Origin: Saprospiraceae bacterium
Lineage (GTDB): Bacteria > Bacteroidota > Bacteroidia > Chitinophagales > Saprospiraceae
Direction: 5' to 3'
Length of the DNA: 64,000 nt
Assembly (NCBI GenBank): GCA_019638455.1
Contig: JAHBTU010000002.1
Span: 186,001 to 250,000 of the forward strand
Positions within the stretch are counted from its first letter, which is position 1. Every line of letters starts with the position of its first letter. Below the pieces are notes generated by a model. It made no database searches. It was not told the origin of the DNA and was given only the letters and a program-made list of their open reading frames with translations. A program made the position numbers and the translations under genes. This document shows, piece after piece, positions 49,932-60,043 of this stretch.

Positions 49932-52769
49932 ATGAATCTGAAACTGCTACGCCTCTCTTTCTTGGCATTTCTCCTTCCGATGTTCCATACAGGAAACGCT
50001 CAATGTGAATACACCCTCAATATGTTCGATTCGTTCGGCGATGGGTGGAATGGCGGCACACTCAACATCACCTCTGGCACCACGACCTATTCATTCACAT
50101 TGGCAGGTTTCCCGCTCGATAATGGCTCCGATAGCACCCTGACATTCATCGTGACCGACGGTCAACCTCTTGTGTTGTCTTGGACACCCGGCTTTTTCAA
50201 CCCAGAGGTGTCATTTTCAATACTGGACTATGATGGCGACCTCGTCTTTCAAACCTCCAATCCCAACACGGGCACAGTTTTTAGCGGAACGGGCGCTTGC
50301 CCCAGCTGCCTGAGACCTATTAACGTGGAGACGGAAAACGTGTTTGATACTTACGCAAGAGTGCGCTGGACACCAGTTAGCCTCGTTCAACCGCTCGGCT
50401 GGTGGGTGATATACGGACCTCAAGGCTTCTCCCTCTCTGCGGGCGAAGGCGACTCCTTGTATGTGACAACCCCCAAAGCCACAATCACCGGGTTGACACC
50501 CAAAACCAATTACGACTGGTATCTTTTGGAAATGTGCGACAGCACCGATTTCGCAAAGTTGGCAGGTCCTATTTCTTTTCAAACTTACTGGTCAAATGAT
50601 GTGGGCATTTCTGCCGTCATCGCGCCCGAAAGCGGATGTAGCCTTGGGGTTGAAGCGGTGAAAATCGTGATGAGCAATTTTGGCGCTAAGCCACAGTCGC
50701 TTATACCGTTCCGGTACAGCGTGAACGGGAAAGATGCGGGTGTGCCGCAGCCTCAAGATGGTTTTTACACGGGCGTATTGGGCAAAGACAGCTCTGCCGT
50801 CATTGAATTTGAGACGACCTACGATTTCTCCGAGCCGGGCGAGTACCTCATTTTGGTTTACACACAAATGAGCAACGACGAGGACCGCTCCAACGATACT
50901 TTCAGGTATTACATCGTAAACCGTTTGTTGGCACCATACACCCAGCATTTCGAGACATGGAGCGGTGGTTGGTTCGTGGATACTGAAAACAGCGTCAACC
51001 CTTCTTGGGAGTTTGGCAATCCGTCAGCCGCTTTTATCTCCGCCGCCGCCAGCGGCCAAAACGCATGGGTCACCAATTTGGATGGCGACTATAACACGGA
51101 AGAAACTTCATACCTGCAATCACCATGTTTTGATTTTAGCACCCTAACCACAGACCCCGTCATCCAATTCTCCATCATTTATCGCAACTTCTTTAATTTC
51201 GATGGTGCATGGCTGGAAATGTCAATTAACGACGGGGACACTTGGGAAAAAGTCGGAGCCTTGGATGAAGGCTTTAACTGGTACACGGATTTCAACACTT
51301 CCAACGACTTAGGCGATGTCTGGTCGGGCACTAACGATGGATGGGAAACCGCTCGGATTCAACTATTGGGCGTGGCGGGCGAGAGCAATGTGCGTTTCCG
51401 ATTTGCTTTCAGCAGTTACTTTAGCTTCTCCACGGCGGAAGGAGTAGGCGTGGACGACATCCGCATCTACGTTCCCTTTGAAAAAGACCTTTTTGGCGTG
51501 AGCGCCAAGAGTGCTGGCGATGGCAATGATTGCGGACTTCAAAACGACCAAATCACTTTTTCATTTACCAATTTTGGCACCGCGCCGCAGACGGGGATTC
51601 AGGTAGCCTATTCCTTGAATGGCGGCACTCCCGTGGTGGAGACGATAAACGAAACGGTGCTGCCTTACGAACTTTTCACCTACACGTTCAACACACCGTT
51701 TGACAGCCGCGATGCTTCGTTCGACATCAAATGTTGGACTAACCTCGCGGGCGAACAAGATTTTGCCAACGACACCGCCTACTACAGTGTGAGCCACTTG
51801 CCCAGAGCCGTACCTTTCAAGGAAGACTTTGAGGGCCTTGTCATACCCGAGGGGTGGTTCGTGTCGGGTGGAGGCGATATCACCAACGCCAACAACAACA
51901 CATCTTATGTTTTGTCGTCGAACCTTTGGTTTAACAACCCTGAATTCACATACGACCTGCCCCGATACGGCCTCATCAGCACGGGCGACTCTTTGACTTT
52001 TGAATACAAAATCACCAATTTTGGCAGCGGAGGCACAGCCGCCACCGTGCTGACCGGAGGCTCGAAAATAGAAGTGCAAGTCTCTACCAATTGCAGCACC
52101 TACCAGACCATTTACACCATCAACAATATCACCCACACACCGACCATCCTCATGCGAACGATTCGGCTCAACCTTAGCAGCTTTGCGGGGCAGGCCGTCA
52201 AAATTCGCTTCAAAGGCACTTGGGGTGCAGGCGATTTTAATTTCGACCTCGACAACATCAATCTTCGCGCCTGCGCAACTGATATGCAGCTGTCCGCAAC
52301 TGTGACACCCTCCACCAATGGGCAAAATGGGGCGGCCACCCTCAATGTGGGCTTGGGCAACCCTCCCTACACTTATCTTTGGAGTAATGGCGCTACTACC
52401 CAGACCGTGACGGGCCTGCCGGTTGGCCCCATCTCAGTCACCGTGACCGATGCGCGTGGCTGCACGGGCGAGCTGACCATTAACATCGGCACCACCTCCA
52501 CGGACGACATTGATGGGCTGCAAGCATTGACGCTGCGCCCCAACCCCACCTCTGGGCTTGCGTGGCTAAACGTCTCGTTTGACCGCCCCATGGATTTGAA
52601 TGTGGAAATCACCGATTTGCTTGGTCGGCGCATTTGGGAGGCCAATGCCTCTTACACGACCCAGTTCGCCGAGCAGCTCGATGTTGCAAACTTCCCGAAC
52701 GGGCTGTATATCATTCGCCTTACGGCAAATGGTCAAACGACCACTCGGAAATTGGTGAAATCAAATTGA
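49932..52769 (+). CDS. Large secreted multidomain protein with SprB repeat and T9SS sorting domain
   Basis: About 945 residues. Signal peptide ends at HTGNAQ. Next comes a module with FDSFGDGWNGGTL, a fibronectin-III-like stretch (TYARVRWTPVS to YDWYLLEMCDS), two repeated Ig/CARDB-like plus jelly-roll-like units (FETWSGGWFVDTENS; FEGLVIPEGWFVSGGGD), then an SprB repeat (YTYLWSNGATTQTVTGLP) and the type A sorting domain starting LTLRPNPTSG. Likely a surface adhesin or matrix protein; no enzyme motif found. ATG 49932 chosen from the promoter position and signal peptide. Confidence 0.88.
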   Translation: MNLKLLRLSFLAFLLPMFHTGNAQCEYTLNMFDSFGDGWNGGTLNITSGTTTYSFTLAGFPLDNGSDSTLTFIVTDGQPLVLSWTPGFFNPEVSFSILDYDGDLVFQTSNPNTGTVFSGTGACPSCLRPINVETENVFDTYARVRWTPVSLVQPLGWWVIYGPQGFSLSAGEGDSLYVTTPKATITGLTPKTNYDWYLLEMCDSTDFAKLAGPISFQTYWSNDVGISAVIAPESGCSLGVEAVKIVMSNFGAKPQSLIPFRYSVNGKDAGVPQPQDGFYTGVLGKDSSAVIEFETTYDFSEPGEYLILVYTQMSNDEDRSNDTFRYYIVNRLLAPYTQHFETWSGGWFVDTENSVNPSWEFGNPSAAFISAAASGQNAWVTNLDGDYNTEETSYLQSPCFDFSTLTTDPVIQFSIIYRNFFNFDGAWLEMSINDGDTWEKVGALDEGFNWYTDFNTSNDLGDVWSGTNDGWETARIQLLGVAGESNVRFRFAFSSYFSFSTAEGVGVDDIRIYVPFEKDLFGVSAKSAGDGNDCGLQNDQITFSFTNFGTAPQTGIQVAYSLNGGTPVVETINETVLPYELFTYTFNTPFDSRDASFDIKCWTNLAGEQDFANDTAYYSVSHLPRAVPFKEDFEGLVIPEGWFVSGGGDITNANNNTSYVLSSNLWFNNPEFTYDLPRYGLISTGDSLTFEYKITNFGSGGTAATVLTGGSKIEVQVSTNCSTYQTIYTINNITHTPTILMRTIRLNLSSFAGQAVKIRFKGTWGAGDFNFDLDNINLRACATDMQLSATVTPSTNGQNGAATLNVGLGNPPYTYLWSNGATTQTVTGLPVGPISVTVTDARGCTGELTINIGTTSTDDIDGLQALTLRPNPTSGLAWLNVSFDRPMDLNVEITDLLGRRIWEANASYTTQFAEQLDVANFPNGLYIIRLTANGQTTTRKLVKSN

Positions 52770-52800
52770 GGAACATTATATGGCGCGACCGCTTCGAAGA

Positions 52801-52925
52801 TATAGTCAACGCAAGGTGGTTTTGCACGAACGGTGCTCGCAATCCTTGGGAAATCATGCAAATCAATCAAGGAAATCCCTGTCTTGCCAACGGGCAGATT
52901 CAAATCCTCTTTAATCTTGGGTATA
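52801..52925 (-). repeat. R1 repeat, copy 5, inverted, with internal deletion
   Basis: Both ends are intact (TATAGTCAACGCAA at left, complement of TATACCCAAGATTAAAG at right), but about 55 bp of the middle, between CAAAACCACC and TTGCGTTGAC of the full copy, is missing. It is the only one of the five in reverse orientation. Confidence 0.8.
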
Positions 52926-52964
52926 GTAATCTCACAACGGTCTTGCCAGACCTATGCACTCGTC

Positions 52965-53008
52965 AGTCGGCTGACTTGCTCGCACTGTTTTGTGCAAGTC
53001 AGCCGACT
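52965..53008. repeat. Perfect 15-bp inverted repeat
   Basis: Arms AGTCGGCTGACTTGC (52965-52979) and GCAAGTCAGCCGACT (52994-53008) with a 14-base loop. No T run follows, so it is not a standard terminator; it could still cap the transcript of the T9SS gene 200 bp upstream. Confidence 0.6.
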
Positions 53009-53179
53009 ATTGTGCAGCTTATTCCAAAATTTTTCTACTGAACATTCCACAGTTTCGCCTGTTTCATAGACTTTTGAGGCTGGATTCGACTGCTGTGAAC
53101 CGTTGCTTTTTATTTCAAAGAAAATCAAACCCTTAGGAAGCAACGAATCATTTGTCGAGCAGTTTTCAGGAGAAAATAA

Positions 53180-54127
53180 ATGGCGATTTACTCCATCCGA
53201 GACTTAGAAAAATTGACGGGCATCAAAGCCCACACTATCCGTATCTGGGAACAGCGGTATGGGATGGTGAAACCTGCCCGCACGGATACCAACATTCGCT
53301 ATTACACCGATGAAAACTTGCGTCTCCTGTTCAACATCGCGCTGCTCAACCGCCATGGCTACAAAATCAGCAAATTAGCTCAGATGTCGGCAGACGAAAT
53401 AGCGCATCGCGTGGCGGACATTGCTCAAAACAATGGCAGTCAGAACACACAAATTGATGCGCTCACGCTGGCCATGATTGACTTGGACGAGGCGACATTT
53501 GACCGCATCTTCTCCACCTACACTTCGGAGCACGGTTTTGAGCAGACGATGGTAGACCTCGTGTATCCTTTTCTCGATAAACTCAATGTGTTGTGGCTCA
53601 CCAACAGCGTGAGTCCAGCACACGAGAAATTTATCGGCCACTTGATACGGAGAAAATTGATGTGCGCCATTGACAAAGAGACCGCCGAACCAGCCCGCGA
53701 CGCTGCCACATTTTTGCTTTACTTGCCTGACGACGAGTCGCAAGAACTGACGCTGCTTTTTATGCACTATCTGTTGCGCAATCGCAGACAGCGAGTCGTC
53801 TATCTTGGGCATCGCATCTCATTGAGCGATTTGGAAGATGCTTGTCAGCCGTTGCGGCCCGATTTTGTGTTCACCATTTTGCAGGAACCTATACCACGAC
53901 AACCTATTCAAGGGTATTTGGATGCGGCAGCGCAAGTGGCCAATCCTTCGCAATTGCTGCTTACCGGAGCTCAGCTATTCGTGAACCCAATCAAATTGCC
54001 GCCCAACGCACGAGTGCTCAATGGCTTGCAGGACACCATCCAATTTCTTGATAGCCTCAAATTGAGGCAACGCGGCAAAACCTCGGCCATGGGAGATATG
54101 CAAACCTTGATAGGAAGCGCCATGTGA
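53180..54127 (+). CDS. MerR-family regulator with cobalamin-binding-like C-terminus
   Basis: 315 residues. N-terminal winged helix of MerR type (IRDLEKLTGIKAHTIRIWEQRYG and RYYTDENLRLL), then a four-helix cap and a Rossmann-like domain in the CarH/LitR layout. In light- or B12-sensing relatives the Rossmann domain has a His ligand within a stretch like E-F-H-E-L-G. Here the matching residues 186-191 read E-S-Q-E-L-T, so the His is Gln188. It may therefore work without B12 or bind another ligand. No carotenoid or photolyase genes are near. The gene is convergent with the next, 7 bp apart. Confidence 0.85.
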   Translation: MAIYSIRDLEKLTGIKAHTIRIWEQRYGMVKPARTDTNIRYYTDENLRLLFNIALLNRHGYKISKLAQMSADEIAHRVADIAQNNGSQNTQIDALTLAMIDLDEATFDRIFSTYTSEHGFEQTMVDLVYPFLDKLNVLWLTNSVSPAHEKFIGHLIRRKLMCAIDKETAEPARDAATFLLYLPDDESQELTLLFMHYLLRNRRQRVVYLGHRISLSDLEDACQPLRPDFVFTILQEPIPRQPIQGYLDAAAQVANPSQLLLTGAQLFVNPIKLPPNARVLNGLQDTIQFLDSLKLRQRGKTSAMGDMQTLIGSAM

Positions 54128-54134
54128 TATTGGC

Positions 54135-55040
54135 TTATTGCCCTTGCTCGTCCAACCACGCGGCCATTTTCATTTCCTGCTCGTCCTTCTCTTTGATGCG
54201 TCCCATCCACCGTTTGGCGAATTCCCAGTTTTTGTTTTCGATGGCAATCATGGCACACAAAGAAAACACCGCGTCTTTCAAATCACGCGCGGGCTGCACA
54301 GCGGTGACATCGCGGAAGGTCTCGAACGGAGCATTGAAGGTCGCTCCACCCTTTTTCAAAAACTTGAAACCCATCCGCACTCGTACCGAATCTTTCTCAA
54401 ATGCTTGATATTGACCAAAAATGACCAAGTCGGCAGCACAAGCACGCGCACGGCGTTCGGCATCCTGCGAACTCACTCCATTGGGGTCGTCGGCATTGCC
54501 AATTCTGGCTTCGGCGGGGAACCCTCCCTTTTTGGTCAACTCTTGAATATCGTCGCGGATGCGTGGCTCAGGGCGAACATCGGGGCCAGCCAGTTTTTCA
54601 AAAGGGAAAATAATGACGTGAAGGGCCTGTGCCTCTTCAAATTTCGGACAATCCGAGTTGTTTTTTTGCAAAAACAAAAACGCCACCACGCTCAACAACA
54701 ACACACCCCCCAGCGCCATCATCAAGCGTTGCCTGCGGTGGCCGCCCTGCATCGCCGACGACATGGGCACTCGCCCTGCCTCAAAATCGTCGAGAATGTT
54801 CAGCAAGGTATCATTCACTTTGCTGTATTCGCGCTGCGCCTCTTGAAATGATAAAATGCCCTTGAGCTCCTGCTGCCGGACCGCATTGAAATTGGCCTCC
54901 GCGACCCGCAAGATGCGCAACAAATTGCCTTTGAACCGCTTATCTTTTTCAAGCAGGGGAACGAATTGCTCAATAGCCTTACCCGTCTCGCCTTGCGCGA
55001 GCAGCGCCCGGACGGATTCGATGTTAGCGCTGTTTTCCAT
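54135..55040 (-). CDS. EAD11-like, single-pass membrane protein with TolB-like domain
   Basis: 301 residues. Residues 7-86 (RALLAQGETGKAIEQFVPLL to ILDDFEAG, with GILSFQEAQREYSKVNDTLL) match the pattern of effector-associated domain 11. A membrane helix follows at 105-125 (MMALGGVLLLSVVAFLFLQ), then from about 139 a domain with HVIIFPFEKLAG and ADLVIFGQYQAFEKD like the N-terminal part of TolB/FlgO-type proteins. EADs serve as adaptors in signalling and conflict systems, pairing with the same domain in another protein. No partner is encoded in the window. Domain names are from pattern recall, not a search. Confidence 0.65.
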   Translation of the reverse strand: MENSANIESVRALLAQGETGKAIEQFVPLLEKDKRFKGNLLRILRVAEANFNAVRQQELKGILSFQEAQREYSKVNDTLLNILDDFEAGRVPMSSAMQGGHRRQRLMMALGGVLLLSVVAFLFLQKNNSDCPKFEEAQALHVIIFPFEKLAGPDVRPEPRIRDDIQELTKKGGFPAEARIGNADDPNGVSSQDAERRARACAADLVIFGQYQAFEKDSVRVRMGFKFLKKGGATFNAPFETFRDVTAVQPARDLKDAVFSLCAMIAIENKNWEFAKRWMGRIKEKDEQEMKMAAWLDEQGQ

Positions 55041-55218
55041 CGGCAGTCAATTTTTACAAATAGTGAAAGGTGGCAAAAATACACATTGTCAATGCCTTTT
55101 ACATTCAAAACAGGCTCGTTTTTGCGTGAAAGTCGAAAAATTGGTATTCGGCAGGCATCTTGCGTCGTCCTCAAACTTTTTCTTTTTTCACTGGTTCCAT
55201 TTTCGCGGCCATTTGCCC

Positions 55219-55226
55219 TACATTTG
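55219..55226 (+). promoter_or_regulatory. -7 box TACATTTG upstream of aconitase
   Basis: Exact match to TAnnTTTG about 104 bp before the aconitase ATG. The -33 region is poor, so this is a tentative call. Confidence 0.35.
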
Positions 55227-55329
55227 CCCACTTTTTTTGACAAAAGAAGGACTTTTGCCTTGAATGCCTGAATTTGATTTCCAAACTGGCAGCCAAGGCA
55301 CAGGGTCTTAAAAATCCAACATCCGTAAG

Positions 55330-57600
55330 ATGATATTCGACTTGAAAATGATTCGGGAGTTTTACAAAAACTACCCGGCTCGCGTGGACGCAGCCAAAGC
55401 AAAACTCAAACGCCCACTCACCCTTTCCGAAAAAATCCTCTTTTCCCACCTACACCCGGATAGTCCCCTCGCCGATTACAAACGGGGAGCGGACTATGTG
55501 TTCTTCCAAGTGGACCGAGTAGCCATGCAAGATGCCACCGCGCAAATGGCTTTGCTACAATTTATGACCTGTGGCCGAAAGAAAGTGGCGGTGCCCAGCA
55601 CCGTCCATTGCGACCACCTCATCACAGCCGAAGTGGGCGCGGCAAAAGACATGGAAGTCGCGTTGAACAAGAACAAAGAAGTGTTCGATTTTCTCAGTAC
55701 GGTGAGCCAAAAATACGGCATCGGCTTCTGGAAACCCGGCGCAGGCATCATTCACCAAATTGTGCTGGAAAACTACGCTTTCCCCGGCGGCCTGATGATT
55801 GGCACCGATTCCCATACGGTCAACGCTGGCGGACTCGGTATGGTCGCTATCGGCGTGGGCGGTGCCGACGCGGTGGACGCGATGAGCGGCATGGCGTGGG
55901 AACTTCAAATGCCCAAATTGATTGGTGTGAAGTTGACAGGCAAACTGCGTGGCTGGGCTTCGCCAAAAGATGTCATTCTGAAGGTCGCCGGCATCCTGAC
56001 CGTGAAAGGCGGCACGGGGGCCATCGTGGAGTATTTCGGTCCCGGCGCGCAAAGCATGAGCGCCACTGGCAAAGGCACCATCTGCAACATGGGCGCTGAA
56101 ATAGGCGCGACGACCTCCACTTTCGGCTACGACAAGAGCATGGCTCGCTACTTGAAAGCAACGGGTCGCGCCAAAGTCGGCTCCCTGTGCAACAAAATCG
56201 CCCCTTATCTTACCGGCGACGCGGAGTGCTACGAAAACCCAGAAAAGTATTTTGACCAAGTCATCGAAATTGACCTGTCAAAGCTGGAGCCGCACATCAA
56301 TGGCCCTTTCACCCCAGATTTGGCTTGGCCGCTCTCGAAGTTTGCGGCAGCTGTGAAGAAAAACAAATACCCGGCGAAACTCGAAGTCGGTCTTATCGGC
56401 TCTTGCACCAACTCTTCCTACGAAGACTTGACCCGCGCTGCCTCCGTGGCGCGGCAGGCGAAAGAAAAAGGCATCGAGGTGCGGGCAGAATTCACCATCA
56501 CGCCGGGTTCGGAGCAAATTCGCTACACCGCCGAACGCGATGGGCTTTTGAAGGAATTTGAGCAAATCGGTGGCGTGGTACTCGCCAACGCCTGCGGCCC
56601 CTGCATCGGCCAATGGGCGCGCCACATTGACGACAAGAACCGCCCCAACTCGATTATGACCTCCTTCAACCGCAACTTCACCTCGCGGAACGATGGCAAC
56701 CCGAACACTCACGCCTTCGTGGCTTCGCCCGAAATTGTGACAGCCTTCGCCATCGCGGGAGATTTGACGTTCAACCCAAAACGCGGTGTTCTAATCAATA
56801 AAAAAGGCGAAGCCGTCAAACTCGACCCCCCGCGAGGAATCGAACTGCCCAAAGCAGGATTCGCTGTGGAGGATGCCGGCTACATCGCTCCGGCCAAAAA
56901 AGGCAGCACCATCAAAGTCGCGGTGGACAAAAAATCGGAACGGCTGCAACTGCTCAAGCCATTCGAGCCAATCAAAAACGAGGAACTGCAAAACATGCGC
57001 GTCCTCATCAAGGCCAAAGGCAAGTGCACCACCGACCACATTTCCATGGCTGGCCCGTGGCTCAAATATCGCGGCCACCTTGAAAACATCTCGAACAACT
57101 GCTACATCGGCGCTACCAACGCCTTCAACGACGAGCGCAACAAAGTGCTGAACGTGGAAAAAGGCGAATACATGGAGGTGCCAGCTTCGGCACGCCTGTA
57201 TCAGAAAAAAGGCATCGGCACCATCATATTCGGCGAGGAAAACCTCGGCGAAGGCTCCAGCCGCGAACATGCCGCCATGGAACCTCGCTACCTCGGCGTG
57301 AAGGCCGTTGTGGTCAAATCCTTCGCCCGAATCCACCAGACCAACCTGAAAAAACAGGGCATGCTGGCGCTCACCTTCGCCAACCCAGCAGATTACGACA
57401 AGGTGCGTCAGGACGACAAGGTGAGCATTCTGGGCTTCGAAAAATTCGCGCCCGGCAAGCCCCTGCAAATCCGCCTCGACCACGCCGACGGCACTTCCGA
57501 CACCTTCGACGTGCTGCACACCTACAACGACCAACAAATCGAATGGGTAAAAGCAGGGAGTGCACTGAATAAAATAAGGAAGGAGTTTGGAATGAAGTAG
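55330..57600 (+). CDS. acnA: Aconitate hydratase
   Basis: 756 residues, the mitochondrial-type aconitase common in Bacteroidota. Interconverts citrate and isocitrate in the TCA cycle. Iron-sulfur ligands are the Cys of [12 protein letters not shown] and the two Cys of [10 protein letters not shown]; other markers are [15 protein letters not shown] and [19 protein letters not shown] in the swivel domain. Start [12 protein letters not shown] is standard. Followed by a short tandem repeat region. Confidence 0.96.
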   Translation: MIFDLKMIREFYKNYPARVDAAKAKLKRPLTLSEKILFSHLHPDSPLADYKRGADYVFFQVDRVAMQDATAQMALLQFMTCGRKKVAVPSTVHCDHLITAEVGAAKDMEVALNKNKEVFDFLSTVSQKYGIGFWKPGAGIIHQIVLENYAFPGGLMIGTDSHTVNAGGLGMVAIGVGGADAVDAMSGMAWELQMPKLIGVKLTGKLRGWASPKDVILKVAGILTVKGGTGAIVEYFGPGAQSMSATGKGTICNMGAEIGATTSTFGYDKSMARYLKATGRAKVGSLCNKIAPYLTGDAECYENPEKYFDQVIEIDLSKLEPHINGPFTPDLAWPLSKFAAAVKKNKYPAKLEVGLIGSCTNSSYEDLTRAASVARQAKEKGIEVRAEFTITPGSEQIRYTAERDGLLKEFEQIGGVVLANACGPCIGQWARHIDDKNRPNSIMTSFNRNFTSRNDGNPNTHAFVASPEIVTAFAIAGDLTFNPKRGVLINKKGEAVKLDPPRGIELPKAGFAVEDAGYIAPAKKGSTIKVAVDKKSERLQLLKPFEPIKNEELQNMRVLIKAKGKCTTDHISMAGPWLKYRGHLENISNNCYIGATNAFNDERNKVLNVEKGEYMEVPASARLYQKKGIGTIIFGEENLGEGSSREHAAMEPRYLGVKAVVVKSFARIHQTNLKKQGMLALTFANPADYDKVRQDDKVSILGFEKFAPGKPLQIRLDHADGTSDTFDVLHTYNDQQIEWVKAGSALNKIRKEFGMK

Positions 57601-57699
57601 CGCCAACTTTCAGTTGGTGGTAACGCCGACTTTCAGTTGGTGGTAACGCCAACTTTCAGTTGGTGTCTCCATGACGCTCGCCAACCAGAAGGTTGGCGT
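57601..57699. repeat. Three 23-bp tandem repeats and a related hairpin
   Basis: Units CGCCAACTTTCAGTTGGTGGTAA-like at 57601, 57624 and 57647, each itself a small hairpin (CCAACT / AGTTGG). A further stem CGCCAACC / GGTTGGCG lies at 57679-57698. Placed directly after the aconitase stop, they may protect or end the transcript. Confidence 0.75.
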
Positions 57700-57876
57700 T
57701 ACTGGCTGTTCGCGCATGAGGCGTGGGCAGCCAGTTTTGTCTGATATTGGAAGAAACGATGAGCACAGAGCCAAATTCCGCAACCGCCTATGTAAATGTG
57801 GCGAACATTGACAGGCTAAGTCTTCCCCTCTCCCAACACTTCACCGAACTTGCTGTTGTTTGCAAAAACACTTTGC

Positions 57877-58293
57877 ATGAGCATCCACCACGTCACCACC
57901 ACTTGGGTTGGCAAACTCGCTTTTGATAGCGAAGTCAACAACCACGTCATTCGTATTGATTCCAAAACGCCAACAGGCGACGACTCTGGCCCCGGCCCTA
58001 AGGCGCTGCTCCTGACCGCGCTCACAGGTTGCACTGGCATGGATGTGGCCTCGCTCTTGCCCAAAATGCGCATCCCATTTGACAGCCTTGTGGTGGAAGC
58101 GCAGGCAGAGCAGACGGAGGAACACCCCAAGGTCTATAAGTCCATCCATCTGACTTTCCGAATTTCGGGCAAAGATGTCCGAGAAGATAAAGTGCGTCAG
58201 GCCATCGAACTTTCACAAGAAAAATACTGTGGCGTGACGGCAATGTTGCGCGCGCATTGTCCAATAACATGGGAATTGGTGATGGAAAAATAG
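57877..58293 (+). CDS. OsmC-family peroxide-reducing protein
   Basis: About 138 residues. OsmC/Ohr fold with the two reactive Cys: one in LTGCTGMDVASLL and one in QEKYCGVTAML. Such proteins reduce organic peroxides with thiols in the cytosol. ATG 57877 (MSIHHVTTTWVGKLAF) gives the normal start; nine more codons are open upstream. Its stop is 6 bp from the convergent BamA-like gene. Confidence 0.9.
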   Translation: MSIHHVTTTWVGKLAFDSEVNNHVIRIDSKTPTGDDSGPGPKALLLTALTGCTGMDVASLLPKMRIPFDSLVVEAQAEQTEEHPKVYKSIHLTFRISGKDVREDKVRQAIELSQEKYCGVTAMLRAHCPITWELVMEK

Positions 58294-58299
58294 GCGCCG

Positions 58300-59751
58300 T
58301 CAGAAGCCCGTGTTGATGCGCAGGAAAAAGCCGTTCTCCCCCAAATCGTTCCAACTCCATTCAAACCGAACAGACTTGTTGTAGTAGGCAATAATGTCTA
58401 TGCCCATCCCATAACCCCACAGCACACGATTGGACAACGGGTTGTTGGCGGCATACCATGGGTCGTTGGCATAGCCCACGTCGTTGTTGAAAGACAGATA
58501 CATCTTCAAGGGAAGGTTGCGAAAGGCATCTAGGGGCACAAGCTTGCCAAGGTTGAAAGATTTGTTGAGCAACTGGACATGGAATGCTGTTTTTAGCACG
58601 CCGAAATCCAAGCCATCCGACACATAGTACTCATAGCCACGAACGAAGTTGCCTCCATAGCCCAGCGCCTGATTGTGAAAATAGGGCGGGCGACAACGCG
58701 GCAAACTTGTCCGTGCGCGAACGACTGTCTCAAGGCTAAGCCGTTTTTCCCAAAAAGGAAAGTATTGGGCGTATTCAAAAGAAGCGCGGAACATTCGGAA
58801 ATCGTCATTGGGCAACAAACCGTTGTAGCGCAGCTCGCCCACAAAAAGCCAGCCGTCGAGCGGATAAGGATGAATGTCGCGGTAATCGAAACGCACGTTG
58901 TAAATCACGCTCGTGAAGCGTTGGCGCGCGGCTCCGCCCAGAAAAAAATTGGGATTGAAAAAACGCGCAATCGAATCGGCAGCAGTAATGTCCCGATATT
59001 CTGCCGTGAATCGGTGAGAGGTGAACAAGCCGGGCCGCCACAGCACGCTGCCCCCCGTGGAAAGCTGGACAATCTGCCAAATATCGGGATTGACATGGAA
59101 GAGGAGCTTGTTCCCTTCCGTTGCGTAAGCAACTTCGTGCGACCTTGTGTAAGTGATGCCTGCCTCAAAGCCCACCGTTTTGCGACGATTGACCACCGGG
59201 CGCCGGTATTGGAGCTCGTATTTATTGGAATAACCGAATTGCGCTTTCGCTTTTAGAATATCCGCACCGCCCGTAAGATTAAGCTGCGTCCAATCAAGGC
59301 CATAGTTTACGCGCCTGAGCGAACGGTTGAATTCCTTCCACCACACGTTGAAGTTGCGGTCAGCCAGTTCAAATATCGGCGAAGGATAGATGTACCAAGA
59401 TTCGGTAAGCGTGATATGCAGCACCACATGATTGCCCTCCGTCCATCGGGCCACATTGATGCTAGCGGCATTGAATATGCCCAGGTTCATCAATCTCAGG
59501 CTATTGCGCTCCAAAGTAGCTCCCAGATTAGCTGTGGCAAGCGAGTCGCCGGGGGCAAATTCCAGTTCGCGCAAGACAAGGCCGGGGCGGGTTTTTCGGT
59601 TGCCCTCCATCGTGATGGAGTCAATATGGATAAATGGAGCAATTGTCTGAAGTTCGTCTTGCGCATTCAATTCGGGATAGGAGAAAAAAAACAGCAGCAA
59701 CGATTTGATTGTCAGCCAAAAAACGGAGTGACGACTGTAGTGCTGTTTCAT
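58300..59751 (-). CDS. BamA/TamA-like outer-membrane protein
   Basis: About 483 residues. Signal peptide (LTIKSLLLFFFSYPELNAQ), one POTRA-like domain (FIHIDSITMEGNRKTRPGLVLRELEFAPGDSL), and a C-terminal 16-strand-type barrel ending WNDLGENGFFLRINTGF. It is shorter than BamA, so a single-POTRA member of the Omp85 family. Possible tasks are insertion or export of an outer-membrane protein or lipid. ATG 59751 chosen; an upstream open frame of 88 codons is not signal-like and overlaps the divergent gene. Confidence 0.85.
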   Translation of the reverse strand: MKQHYSRHSVFWLTIKSLLLFFFSYPELNAQDELQTIAPFIHIDSITMEGNRKTRPGLVLRELEFAPGDSLATANLGATLERNSLRLMNLGIFNAASINVARWTEGNHVVLHITLTESWYIYPSPIFELADRNFNVWWKEFNRSLRRVNYGLDWTQLNLTGGADILKAKAQFGYSNKYELQYRRPVVNRRKTVGFEAGITYTRSHEVAYATEGNKLLFHVNPDIWQIVQLSTGGSVLWRPGLFTSHRFTAEYRDITAADSIARFFNPNFFLGGAARQRFTSVIYNVRFDYRDIHPYPLDGWLFVGELRYNGLLPNDDFRMFRASFEYAQYFPFWEKRLSLETVVRARTSLPRCRPPYFHNQALGYGGNFVRGYEYYVSDGLDFGVLKTAFHVQLLNKSFNLGKLVPLDAFRNLPLKMYLSFNNDVGYANDPWYAANNPLSNRVLWGYGMGIDIIAYYNKSVRFEWSWNDLGENGFFLRINTGF

Positions 59752-60043
59752 GCGCAAATCGGTTGTTGAAGCAAGCGGCACGAGCAGGTAGGATAAACGG
59801 CGCTTGCTTGGATTTTTCGGTAAAAAATTTCTCTGCGAAGTTCTAAGATGTTGATTGACAAAAAGTTTAGAAATTTGCGTGGCAAATCTGCCGTCCTTTA
59901 GTTGGCTCAAAAGGAACTTGTGCCCCAAACGAAACCATCGTACAGTTTGTTCGGCATAACGCACAAGAGCGCAAGATATGTGCAAAAGGCACAATTTTCG
60001 CATCTTTCGTGCCACCTTTGGTCAAAAGAAAAATCACTCGGCC

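Larger units (their letters stand above)
52770..53179. other. Intergenic region with a deleted R1 copy and a strong hairpin
   Basis: About 410 bp with no gene. It holds the inverted R1 copy 5 and a perfect 15-bp inverted repeat at 52965-53008, followed by the promoter region of the MerR gene. Confidence 0.6.

Noticed and set aside
57601..57699. CRISPR-like array
   Set aside because: Units are back to back without spacers, are self-complementary, and no cas genes are present.
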